Below are positions 1 to 11,080 of a stretch of 64,000 bases of DNA, in pieces. Where the stretch lies: contig JAUIRK010000475.1 in NCBI GenBank assembly GCA_030549495.1, positions 186,001-250,000 of the forward strand, read 5' to 3'. A model generated the notes under the pieces. That model was given only the letters and a program-made list of their open reading frames with translations. It had not been told where the DNA came from and made no database searches. The stretch comes from Nectonema munidae (lineage: Eukaryota > Nematomorpha > Nectonematoida > Nectonematidae). The translations under genes were made by a program, and so were the position numbers. Position 1 is the stretch's first letter. Every line of letters begins with the position of its first letter.

Positions 1-1752
1 AAGATAGGAGACAGATACTTTAGGATGACAACAGAAAGTCCAAAAAAACGGCATAACAATGGAATTTAAAGTTGATGTCTCCACATCTCAAAGAGAATGA
101 GAACAAAGCAGAAAACAGTCAAAATAACAGCTACATAGATTAAAATAGAAACGAGGTGGAAGGTGTGTGATGATAATCAGGGGGAAGAAAAGTCAATAAA
201 GTAAACATTTTTCCTTGAAACACAAAAAACCATAAATTAACAATTATATGAAGCGATTTTGCTAGTGAACCTTTTTAGGTCAATTAGATTTTTAAAAAAA
301 TTAGGTAAAAAAACGTGAAAAAGTATTTCATAATAAAATTCACTTTAACATTCATTCTAATTTGAAGTTCAAAAGGTAGAGACAACCAAAAAATATAATG
401 GGAAATAAAACAAAGTTTAGCGAATATTTTTGAATATATAAAAATGCTAAAAGTATAACATGTAACCCACCTTCTTTGAGCTCAGATTAAACAAAAATTT
501 GGCGCCATTTTCTAAACTTAATCGACTTTTACTCCTTTCACTTTCCAATGTTGAACAAACTTAAATAAAAATTGGGCGTATGAGTTAATCAAAGTATAAA
601 TAGAAGTATATGATAAAAAAGAAATTCATTACGACAACAAAATGATGATGAATATAATGATCATTGATAATAAATTTACAGTAATTTATAAATCATTGTT
701 TTTTAGAGAAGGTAGCATAAATACAATTACACAGTTTTTGTCTGGTAATTTCATCCTTCAATTTGCAATTTTCTTCTTTGAGGTCAAGGAGTTGATTCTG
801 TTAATGAAAAAATAATAATAATCAATCGGGGTGAAAAACTATATTGTATATAATAAAATGACAAGAATAGTGATGTATATATAAAAACTTACAACATATA
901 CCTCAAGGATCGGAATCTGAGTCGCCAAAAATTGATTAGAAAAAGCTGTCGACATTAATTCCTTGAGGACTAACATTTTTAAGACTAATAGTCGGTATTA
1001 TTTTTAAATGGAATTTAATATATTCAAAGCAGATGACTTCCACTTTTGGGGACAATGGTGTCAACCTCATGCTTACTTAAAGAGCTAAGTAAATGACTTA
1101 AAATCAAGAAATTCTCTACATGATCTAAATATGGAGATGGGTTTGAAGAGAAATTGAAGTTAACAAAATTAAAATCGTGAAATCTATATAATCCTCAAAA
1201 TCGATTGGAGATAAGTTAAATATATTTTATGTATTGAAAGTATAAACTAAATCCAACTTCGTAAATTATACGCAAAATATTACACGATAAAAGAATATGT
1301 GATCTTATAAAAACCGAAAAGTTGTGTAGTCTATCCCAAAATGCATACTATATTAATGATATCATAAGACAAATCCAAAGGCAATAAACATGAAATTTAA
1401 AGTCTATTTCAATAATATTGATAAAATATTCAAATATAACTACAGTAGTTTATTTAGTTTTTAGTTTTTAGGAGACCATTTGCTTCTTTCGGAGTGAAAA
1501 TAAAATATAAGTACAAGTACAACTAAAATTATAAAGAATTTCTAGGAACAAGAAATATTAAATAGACGATGAATCTACGATCTATTTTTAAAAATACAAA
1601 ATTTAAACGTTTCCTGATGCTTTTTTGGTTATTATATGCATTATATTCAATCTAAATAACAGCAAAATTAACTAAATATGATATACATATATATAGTGGT
1701 GTATGCATTCAATGTGGAGGGGGCCTACCTCCTCCTTTCTTAAAATGAATCA
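1..1752. other. AT-rich sequence, no gene seen
   Basis: No reading frame with coding character, RNA gene or element terminus is visible on either strand. The stretch is AT-rich with short A and T runs and many stops in all frames. Confidence 0.5.
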
Positions 1753-1900
1753 TCGATCTTTGTTTGCTTTCAAGTTTATTTGAAATAGTTATTTTTGTAA
1801 ATAGAAATATATATATTAGAAATTTATTGTAATACGAATTACCTTTCAAAAGCCAAACTTCATTAATAATAACAGCGTAGTAATGATGATTATTTTTAAA
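1753..1900 (+). repeat. Dispersed repeat, copy A (about 150 bp)
   Basis: This stretch closely resembles 13951-14104 in the same orientation. Shared blocks include 'aatacgaattacctttcaaa', 'cttcattaataataac' and 'atgatgattatttttaaa'. Small indels separate the copies. No coding content or terminal inverted repeat is evident, so it is probably part of an unclassified non-autonomous element. Confidence 0.75.
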
Positions 1901-1929
1901 AGCTCCCTCTCCCCTAAAATTTTTAAGGT

Positions 1930-2225
1930 TAATAAACTCCAATAACTCAAAATCGGATAAGTCAAAATTCCGTTTAACTCAAAGTTGAATCGCGGTTCCA
2001 GTCCCAGTTGTATCTCACACATGTTAAATCCTTCATTTAACTCAGTTTTAACTTCAAGTATTATAATAACAATCTTCTATGCTAAAATATATTCAAAATA
2101 CTTTTTGTCGTTTTGCAGTATCACAAAACATGTCAAAAATGCATTCATTTATCAAAATTGGGAACATCACACTAGATGATACTGCAATTTCGTTTAACTT
2201 GAACTTTGGATAACTCAAAATAATT
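1930..2225. repeat. Possible MITE with 'aactcaaa' motifs at both sides
   Basis: The left side carries 'ataactcaaaatcggataag' and 'ccgtttaactcaaag'. The right side carries 'tcgtttaacttgaac' and 'ggataactcaaaat'. Such 'gtttaactc / ggataactc' words recur in decayed cut-and-paste elements of other invertebrates. I cannot define ends or a target duplication, so this is tentative. Confidence 0.25.
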
Positions 2226-2679
2226 TGATTCATATTCCAACAATTAAATTTCTAAAAGAATAAAAAAATAAATTTTTATAAAAATTTCTATCTAATAAAT
2301 CTTCCCATTCTCAAATTATCATATTATTATGTTTTCTTCATAAAAATATTTATCTGGATTATTATTAAAATAATTTTTAACTGTAGGAAGTTCAAAGTAT
2401 TTAAACTCGTCATCATTTTTGAGACCATTATTCATAGTTTATTTTATTTGTAAAAATGAAAGGGATGATATGAATTTTGTTTAAAAACTTTTATATAAAA
2501 TGGTCATTTCTTTAAGTTTTCCTAAACGAAAATGCCCCATAAATCTCAAATTACAAGATTATACTTTTTTAAAAAAGTTTAAAGACAAAAATGATTTCAA
2601 AGGTTTACTGAGCTCTCGGTTTCTCACAGCGGTAATTCTGATATAAAAAAGTGCTATAAATTTTAAAAGAAAAGAGTTT

Positions 2680-2916
2680 TTGCTGCACAAAAATAAAAGT
2701 TTTGAAAATTCTCAATTTAAACCATGTGATCTTGTATTAGAAGCTATATTTGATCATAATATAGTTCGGAATGTTAGTTTTAAAAATTTTGATTGTACTT
2801 CTAAGCTTATTGCTAAATTATATGGGCTTAAATTAAAGTATGTACTAAATAAAATTAAAGCAAATATTTCAAATACAATTTCTCCCTTACTTTTTGGAAG
2901 ATTTGGTAAAAGCTAG
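2680..2916 (+). CDS. Unidentified open frame of 78 codons
   Basis: The frame is open from a TTG codon to TAG. Its composition looks less random than the surroundings: a mixed polar/hydrophobic sequence with the block KPCDLVLEAIFDHN near the start. I do not recognise a family. There is no ATG at the 5' end and no clear splice acceptor upstream, so it could be an exon, a transposon remnant or a chance frame. Confidence 0.2.
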   Translation: MLHKNKSFENSQFKPCDLVLEAIFDHNIVRNVSFKNFDCTSKLIAKLYGLKLKYVLNKIKANISNTISPLLFGRFGKS

Positions 2917-5764
2917 ATTCGAATTTCAATTACAAGCGATGACTATTTTTAAAATATGCATTTTCAGCATGTTTCTGGTGAACTTTTGAAATAATAACAC
3001 ATTTAATTATCGCTATTTTAAAAACAATTTATCACCAAAAATCCTAGCTTTTTGTGGATACCTGCAATATAAATTTGAGTCGCGTAAGAAGAAAAGGTTA
3101 AAACATGTTTTAAAACATAGAAGTATATGATTCCTGTCTTTGTTGGCTACACTGAGAGTATTCTCTTAATATTAAAAATCCTACATTAAAATTCTCCATG
3201 CTTAAAGTTTTTTAGGATAAATTTGAAGAAATGTTTCATTGGTTTGTTCACCATTTAATTATGATTTAAATTGTATTGAACTTTATAACAAAATAAAAAG
3301 TCAAAAAACTTATTTCAAACGATGAATAAAACGTCAAAAAGTTAAAAATTACACATGTGAACAACAAATAATAATTTTATAATTTTATAATTTTAAATAA
3401 AAGTAAATTAGAAGTAAAAAAATTATAATAATTTAGGTTTGATTGAAAAAAATATTTCAAGCTATTTTGTATATATTGGTGGTTTCCCTGTAAATTTTAT
3501 TTCGTTAAAATATATTTTAATAATAATTATAAAAGTATTAAATTTTCTATTAATATTATTTTATATATTCTGTAAACGTATTATATATGAAGGTGTAGTT
3601 ATAATAAAAATAACTTGTAATCGACTAAAATCGGACTCGCTGAGTGCCATAAAAGTTTTAGACCATTTTTCAGTTAGAGCAAAACTAATATTAGAATCAA
3701 AAACGAAGCTTAATAATAATTATATGAATACTATTATTAATTAAAAAATATTAGGCGTTTATTTGTACCATATCTCTAACTTTTTAGTTATGTAAAGGTA
3801 TTTTACAGTATTTTCATAAGAAGTCAAATTTGACCTGATGTATCAAAACAAGGATATATTGGCCCTAGAACGAACCAAAGAACTATGGTATCAGAGACAA
3901 GTATCTAGCTAACCTTAATCACGCTCTCTTTTAGTTACCCTTACTTACCCATTATATAGGTCCTGTTTCATTGTAAAGGGAAGGAAAAGCCCTATCCCCT
4001 ACATTATATTTTTGTGTAGATACCACATAAATTTTCTTGGAATTTTACAAGGTTGATCATATTTATTTTCTTTTTCTAGCTTGTTTTTACAAGTTATAAG
4101 ATGTTTTTGTCACTCTTAGGGCCAACTTTGTTAAGAGGTGTTGTAAATAATATTTAAAATTGTCATATGCATAAAGATTGGAAAATTTCAAAATCTGAAA
4201 CTATACAACCATTTAATTTTTCATATTTACATTTCCTAATATAATCAAAATTTTGTAGCTATTTTAATAATTAATAAACAAAGTTTATAAATTTATTCTC
4301 AGAGATGGTTATTGATAGAAAAATTAAGAAATTACAAAAATTTATTTGCCCGCATTAAAAGCAAACGCGAAAATAAGTCGTAGGTAAAAAATGATATTTT
4401 TATTAAATTTTTTAAAATTTACATAAAAATGGTTTGGAGAAAATAGAAACTGTAACAAAAAAGAACTTTACATATCATAATAATATTTAAAAATTTTCGG
4501 TTTGTCATTTAACGGGCTCCGAATATATCTAACACACTATCTGTTGAGAAAGAAGATCTGAACTGAGAGAAAAAGAGAACTGTAAAAATCATATTTTTTA
4601 GCAATGCAAGACTCCTCAAATTAACCCTATAAGTGCTGGGCTAAATTTGTAAGCTCAAGTGCTGGTTGGGCGTAAAGTGCCACACCCACCCCCTCCCCCT
4701 TTTCTTAGATTTTAATAAGTTTTTATAAATATTTTCAATGTGATATTTATATTTCAACTATGCTTAATTCAGTGAAAAAGTCCGTTTTTTATTAAAATTA
4801 ATAAAACCGTTCAAAATTAATTTATATATGACAGCTTATCTAAAAAATAAACATTTTATTTAAATAATTATTATATAAAGATTTTTCAACATTCAAGTTT
4901 TTTTTATCAAAATCAATCAAACATGTCAAAAATTGATTTATATATTGCAGCTCATCTCAAAAAGAAATTTTTATATAAATAATATGAATTTTTTATGCAT
5001 ATATACCCATTTTTATGTAAACTAAATTCCGTGGTGATATCCATTTTTTCTAATCTAGAAGGAAAATTTAAAGAGCTTTTTCTTTTGAAGAATATTTATT
5101 TTAACTTTTTGTTCAAATATGCTTGAAAGAATATTAAATGTTTAATATAAGGTGTTATTTTTAGAATAAAAGAAAAGTTAACAGGGTGAAAAAATGAGAA
5201 TAAAAATAGTATGTGGGGATAGATAATATGGTATGCTTTGCGAACGTGATTCATGGATATGTGGTCGTAGCTGCAAGCTAGTTTGGGTTTAAATGAGTTT
5301 AAGGCGTTGTTGAGTTCTGTAATGGTGATTCGTGGAAAATAAATTACACAATTTCAAAAAATAATTATATTTTTTGTTTGTTTACGCTAAAAGTTTAAGT
5401 AATCATTTTATACATATCAAATAATACCCTTTTTGAAAAACAAATCTACGTTTGGTTTAGAAAAAAGATTTGTTGCACACACCCCTTCTTTAGAGATATC
5501 AAAAAGAGGTGTATTTGAAAAGTAATAAAGAGGAAATCCTATATTCTAATTCTATATAGAGAAAGAGGAAATAAGTCACTTAAATTCCACTAAGGAAGGA
5601 GCTAAAAGCATTTTGCACATAGATACAATTGTAGGATAGTTATACTACCTTTACTCCATATATGAAACGTGATCAATTATTTGAATAATTCACTAATATT
5701 TAATGCTACCTTCGCAAATACGATAAATTGTGATAAAGATTTCTTAACATGAAGCATGAAAATT
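2917..5764. other. AT-rich sequence, no confident gene
   Basis: Nothing recognisable is encoded. A hydrophobic 101-codon frame at 3439-3744 has no ATG start and looks like a chance frame. At about 4620 the sequence 'ttaaccctataagtgctggg' resembles a piggyBac-type terminus (TTAA followed by CCCT), but no partner end was found. A C-rich patch follows at 4680-4700. Confidence 0.4.
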
Positions 5765-5916
5765 TGGGGCTGTGAGTAAGGTTGGTTAGATACTGTGTTT
5801 CGATAACTAAGGTTGTTAGATATCTTGGGTTCGATCACGCATCAGGCCTACTTTCTGTTCAATACAAGCGGCACAATTGTTCAAAAAAAACCCCACGGTA
5901 CTTTCACCTTTAACAT
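5765..5916 (+). repeat. tRNA-derived SINE, copy 1
   Basis: The head has polymerase III promoter-like boxes: an A-box-like stretch around 5770-5788 (gtgagtaaggttggttaga) and a B-box-like 'gggttcgatca' at 5828-5838. The tail ends 'cacctttaacat'. A second copy lies on the opposite strand at 60904-61055 and shares both the head and the tail, which is why I call a SINE family and not a tRNA gene. No cloverleaf can be drawn. Confidence 0.7.
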
Positions 5917-6327
5917 GAAGCAATCACTGACAAAACTAGACAATCTATGCTTGAAAATAATAAATCAAAGTTGATATTTATTTCGTTTATATTTCTAAAT
6001 TAATCGAAAAGAAGTTATCTATCGCCCATTTAGGAGCAAAGAAAGTAAACTACTTTATTGATCCCTGCTTAATTCTATTGAATGTAAAAGTTCATTTGCC
6101 TTCTATTCTATTGAATGTAAGAATTCTTTGCCTTCTATCTGGGAAGATTGGTATTAAATGGATTAAATCAACCAAATATTCTAAATTATTTCGTGATGAT
6201 ACCTCATTATAAATTTAGCATTACTAATACATTTCTATACTTTTTAATCAATGGAAGTATAAAATATATTGGGAAATACGGTTCATTCTATTCTTCTATT
6301 TAATTAAGATCTCTTATTGCGCCATTG

Positions 6328-6335
6328 ATTATAAT
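6328..6335 (+). repeat. Target-site duplication, left (attataat)
   Basis: The 8-bp word 'attataat' abuts the left end of the hAT element and is repeated exactly at 8180-8187. An 8-bp duplication is the hAT signature. Confidence 0.85.
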
Positions 6336-8179
6336 TAGGCGGTTAAAAGTCAATAAAGTCAACTTTTTAGATTTAACTGCACAATTATATAGATTTACGA
6401 TGTAACACAAATCTCCAGTTTTATATACTTTTTTTCGTATTTTTTATGTCAATTAAAGTCAACTTTTTTATGTTGGGTCAACTTTTTTCCATATAGTCAA
6501 TTTTTTGTTAGGTCAATTTTTGAATTTGACGATATAATAAAACTTTAACATAATAGATACGAGCGAGAAAAAGAGAAGCAGTGAGAAAAGAGAGACAGCG
6601 AGAGAAAGAGAGATAAATGGCAACATATGTTACATTATGCAATTTGCATTCTTTGATACAAGTTTTTAAATTGATTGTTTGTTTTTCACTCCAACTTTCA
6701 TATTTTTGTTATGCCAAAGGTTGCTTCTTCCAAAATTTCTAAGATTCTTCAAATTGTTGATCCGTTTCCTAGAGAATTTATCTTATCCTCGAACAAAGAA
6801 CTTTTTTGTATACTATGTTCAACAACTGTAAATTACGAAAAAAAAAATTTTTTTTGAAAAACACAGAAGTACTAAAAAGCATCAAATGCATTGAACTCTT
6901 TACCAAGTACTTCAAATATATTGAAATATTCCGAAAAAATTGATAAAAACTTCACAAAAAAGTTAGTCAAATGTTTTTTGGAATCTAATATACCCCTACA
7001 CAAGTTGGGACACTCAAGTTTATTGAACTTTTTCAAAGATTTGGGGTACACATTACCATCAATTTCAACTAGTAGGCTTATTGTCGATGAACTTGCAGAT
7101 GAAAGTTTTTCTAAAATAAAATTAAAAATTGCTAATAAAAAGGTTTTCTTAATGATGGATGAAACAGATGTGTATGGCGAATCTTTCATTAATGTTCTTA
7201 TTGGCACTTTAGATGAACCAAATAAGGTGTATGCAGTGAAGACAAAGTTCATTGATGTCTCAATTAATTCGCAAAGGGTGATATTTGTTCTTGACGACTT
7301 AATAAGCAGCTAGATATGAATAGAGAAGATTTTTGCTTATTTTCAAGCGATGCTGCCAAATATAATATTTCTGCAGGTAAACAACTGAAGGTTCTATACC
7401 CTAATATGTTTCACGTCACATGCTCTGCCCATCTTTTACACAATTGTGCATTAAAAGTAAAGGCACATTTTAAAGAAGTTGATGAAGTGATTGCTTCTGT
7501 TAAAGCAGCAGCCACAATCAAGAACAAGGCAAGAAAAGAAAAATTCAAATTGATCGGCTATCCTCCTCATCCAATTGTTACAAGATGGGGAAGTTAAAAG
7601 CAGCATTGTACTACTATACAAATTTAGATAAAGTGAAGGAAATAGTTGAGACTTTTGATGAAGAAGAAGGAATTTTAGTAAGAAGAGTAAAAGAAGCAGT
7701 TAATAAAGAAAGTTTAATAAAGGACTTGATTAGTATCAAAAGAAGTTATGGACAACTGATTGAGATGATCGAAAAACAGAAAGTTTAAATTTAAAGTCAT
7801 TTGAAATGTATGAAAATTTACATTTTGAAGATGAATGTGATATAAAAACTTATTTCGATAGAAGAATAAATTCAAACGATCTAGTTCAAATAAAGAAGAT
7901 GGATGATAAAAGTGTGTCTCCATCTTTATGATCTCCTTCAAAATTGTCAAGCTACAACAGTAGCTGTAGAGGGATCTTTTTCCATGCTTAAAAAACTTAT
8001 GTCCAAAGACAGAAATTTTTCGAAGGAGAACATTTTCAAGTATTTCATGTTATATTATAACAGCAATTGTTAGTTCATTTCAATAAATTTTTAGGTTAAC
8101 TTTTTTTTCTAAAAGTTAATTTTTTTACATTGATTTGTCAACTTTTCAGAATTTTTTAGGTCAATTTTTGTTGCCCCTA
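6336..8179 (+). mobile_element. hAT DNA transposon with both ends, about 1.84 kb
   Basis: The element starts 'taggcggttaaaag' and ends '..gttgccccta', whose reverse complement starts 'taggggcaac'. These short imperfect termini fit the hAT consensus (T/C-A-G/A-N-G). Flanking 8-bp duplications are identical, so the boundaries are firm. Near both ends the words 'gtcaacttttt' and 'ggtcaatttt' recur as subterminal motifs. Inside lies one broken transposase frame. Two older relatives occur at 14500-15797 and 16597-17240. Confidence 0.88.
6711..8073 (+). pseudogene. hAT transposase, BED-finger/CGGBP1-like type, broken
   Basis: The protein starts MPKVASSKISKILQIVDPF with a BED-like Cys pair (CILCSTTVNYEKK), as in CGGBP1-like hAT proteins. 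The catalytic region follows in hAT order: MMDETDVYGE (first Asp), LFSSDAAKYN (second Asp), then HVTCSAHLLHNCALKVK and IVTRWGS (the Cys-His and Arg-Trp block). The C-terminal dimerisation region reads VAVEGSFSMLKKLMSKDRNF and ends in YYNSNC. The frame shifts after about 6856, stops at 7313 and 7597, and shifts again near 7788, so no full protein can be made. Long open segments suggest a fairly recent copy. Confidence 0.85.
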
Positions 8180-8187
8180 ATTATAAT
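8180..8187 (+). repeat. Target-site duplication, right (attataat)
   Basis: Exact copy of 6328-6335, directly after the right terminus of the hAT element. Confidence 0.85.
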
Positions 8188-10480
8188 GTCCAAAGATAAT
8201 TTTTTGGTTAACATTAAAACAAAACGCACACGCCTTTTTAGCCAAACTGACGTAAATTTATTGAGAATAGTTTTTATAAAATAACACATAACATTCAAAT
8301 AAAATAATATTAATTTATATATTTGGACTATTTTTAAATTCGTTTGGTTTGCGCTGTTTTTATTAAAACTCCCTCCACTCAAATGGTAAAAGCTTGTGAT
8401 TTGAATTTTTTGATTGTTTACCTTCTATAAAGTTATTAATATAGTTTTAAAACTTTTTCGTATTTAGAAATGATTATATTCTTTTCAACTTTAATAGATT
8501 ATTTTTAAACATGCATTAGCTTAACTTGTCTTATATATTAAAAATACAAGCTAAGCAATTGAAAGTTGAAAAGGATATATTCGTTACTAAATACCAAAAA
8601 GTTTTAAAAAATTTTAATATCGTTTTTTAATAAAAAAATATTAATAATTTTCATAAATGAGAAAGAATTAAAAAAAGTAACATTTTAAGCGCCTGTCATT
8701 TGATCAGAGTGAATCCTAATGTAAAACAATCACTCACAAATCTTCTATTAATGAATGGTGCATGTAATTTTTAAAAAATTACTCAAAATTTCGATAAATA
8801 GGAATCATTTTACATTCGGTTTGGATAAAATGCATCCAAAAAAGCTGTCGGCATCATTTTCATCAGTTGGGTAGGTATAAGCACACCAATGTTATTTTTA
8901 AGTATAAAAATTATAAGGTGAAAAAAGTTAAGAACAAATATAAAAATATAGTTATTTTGGTATTTATAGTGATAGTTAACCAAAATAAAAATCAGAAATA
9001 TTGTTTCTAAATATAAAAATTATAGTCGTTGAAGACAAATGGAAAGTGAAAAAAATACTCTTTTTCAAAAATAATATTTTTATTTGCAATGGATTCTATG
9101 AAATAATATCAATTAGACTTTCATCTTTTGTCAATGCCTTTGAGAGGAACAAGCAAACATCTGAAAAAAGTAGAGCAAAATTAGCAAAAAAACTTTAATT
9201 AAACAATATTGTCAAGCATGGGTTTAATATAAAAACCAGAGAATAAATGAACTACGCTTTTCATTTATTTCATATATGATTTAATTTATACCCAATCAAA
9301 CAAGTTGGCCGATTATATTAAATATCACCATTATAATGGATTTATATTACCGAGTAGAAAGAGTATATACGAATATGGGCATTAAATATAAATAGAGCTT
9401 ATTCGAAAAATTCTGAAAAAATTATTGCAGAAACATTTTTAAATTAAAATAAAAAACAGGTGAGGGTTATTTGATATTATGTTTTTGCGTTAGAAATAGT
9501 TGTTGCAAATTAGAAGCTTTAGTCAGATATAAGATTCTTAATAAAAATCGCATGATGTCTTAATACCGTTATTATTACAATTTCTATGACTAAGACTCTG
9601 TTATTTTTATCATTACTGCACTCATAAAAATGAAAACACTATTATTAGCCATAAGTATTTATCGTATTTGAATATGTCCAGATATCTATCTAAAATCAAT
9701 ATCTTTTACCCTCACACATTTTTCTAGTTATAGACAATAGAACGTTGCTTATCTATACGATTTTGTGGATAGTAGTTCCTTTATGTCATTGGCAAATGAT
9801 AGCTTTCGAGCTAGAAAGGGAGATAATAACAATATAGTGAGTTTATCTATAACTACGAAGAACACTAATATAATTAGAAAATGCATGATTATCGAAATAT
9901 TAAATATTTTCATTATAAGCAAATGTGAAAATAAATTTTATCATGTTTTAGACGCATACCATTTGTTTATAGCTCAAAATTCTTTGCTGTTGCATATTTA
10001 AACAAGAAAATATCAATTTATAAAGATAAATACCCAATCCGCTATATAATATATAAAATAGGGGGAGGGAGAGTTAAGTGAGGCATATGCCCACGGACCA
10101 CACTTCTTGGGGCGCAAATAAAAATATATCGTTAATAATATTTGACTATTAACTATTATACTGAGTTAGTATAATGAAGTATACTCTGCTCTTAGCCATT
10201 ATAATTAGTTTTTTTAAACAAAATAGATTGTTTAATAATATTTGTATAAAAATTTTTAACATATCAATGATAGTTCTGAATTACACATTTGAGTGATAAA
10301 AATTGAGTACAAAAAATAAAAATGCCAAAAAAATAATAATTAAAGCTTTGTCATGGTACCGTTGATTCATTGTAAAAAATCGTTAGTGGATATTTGATTA
10401 TTTGAGCGCTTGCTTTAATCAGGTAACAAATAACGAATTATACGAAGTGATATGTAAAAGTAAACGAACAAATGGCTAAA
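8188..10480. other. AT-rich sequence; one weak exon-like patch
   Basis: Mostly featureless. Around 9118-9198 a frame reading LSSFVNAFERNKQTSEKSRA and ending ..KLAKKL-stop follows an acceptor-like 'atatcaattag'. An AATAAA word lies about 45 bases downstream. It could be a terminal exon on the plus strand, but I recognise no family and found no partner exon. Confidence 0.25.
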
Positions 10481-11080
10481 ATAAAAAAAATATGGTGTTT
10501 TATTAAAGCAGGTCTTTTAGATACTAGCTATTATGAAGGTTGCCATTTTGTGGCAATTGAGCAACCGTACTAGCTGTTTTGGCACTACCTAGAATGACGT
10601 TGATCCAAGTGTACATACCCACATAATACATGCTCTCGTAAAAGACATGGCTCATATTAAAAGACAAGAAATATTCGTTAAATCTTGTACTTAGTATTTT
10701 GCAATAGTTTGTTAATTATTGCACTTGGTTGGTCGAGACAGGATTTTCAGCAGCAAATGATTTACTGACAAATAAGCGTAATCATTTGCAAATTGAAAAG
10801 AGAGGAGAGTTACGATAAAGATTGAACCAAGGTCTGAAAATTCATTTTGATAAGCTAATAAATAGACACCAGGAACCGTCAAGTCAGTGAAATTTTCATT
10901 ATTATTTATGTTAATAAAGATTTTATTATTATTTAAACTTTATTAAAGGTCATGTAGTTCTATATACGATCATATGACGTTTAAATTAAAGCATTGGGTT
11001 TCTCTTAAAAAGTTAAGTGGGCCTGAGATTTTTTTTGCACTAAAAATGGGCTTGGAAAGAAAAAAGGTTGAGAAACACTG
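10481..11080 (+). mobile_element. hAT fragment, SCAND3/ZBED-like C-terminus with right end
   Basis: At 10730-10885 the plus strand reads ETGFSAANDLLTNKRNHLQI and then ..LINRHQEPSSQ. This is the typical C-terminal dimerisation motif of SCAND3/ZBED5-like hAT proteins (compare GFSALTTIKSKKREHL in the element at 35018-37013), with a stop after GELR. The stretch ends in 'ggttgagaaacactg', a common hAT terminus. The left end and most of the transposase are not recognisable, so this is an old truncated copy. Confidence 0.65.

Noticed and set aside
3439-3744. Hydrophobic 101-codon frame
   Set aside because: No ATG start, very AT-rich codons and no family resemblance; a chance frame is likelier.
5765-5850. 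tRNA gene
   Set aside because: Only promoter-box similarity; no cloverleaf or acceptor stem, and the second copy shares a non-tRNA tail, so it is a SINE.
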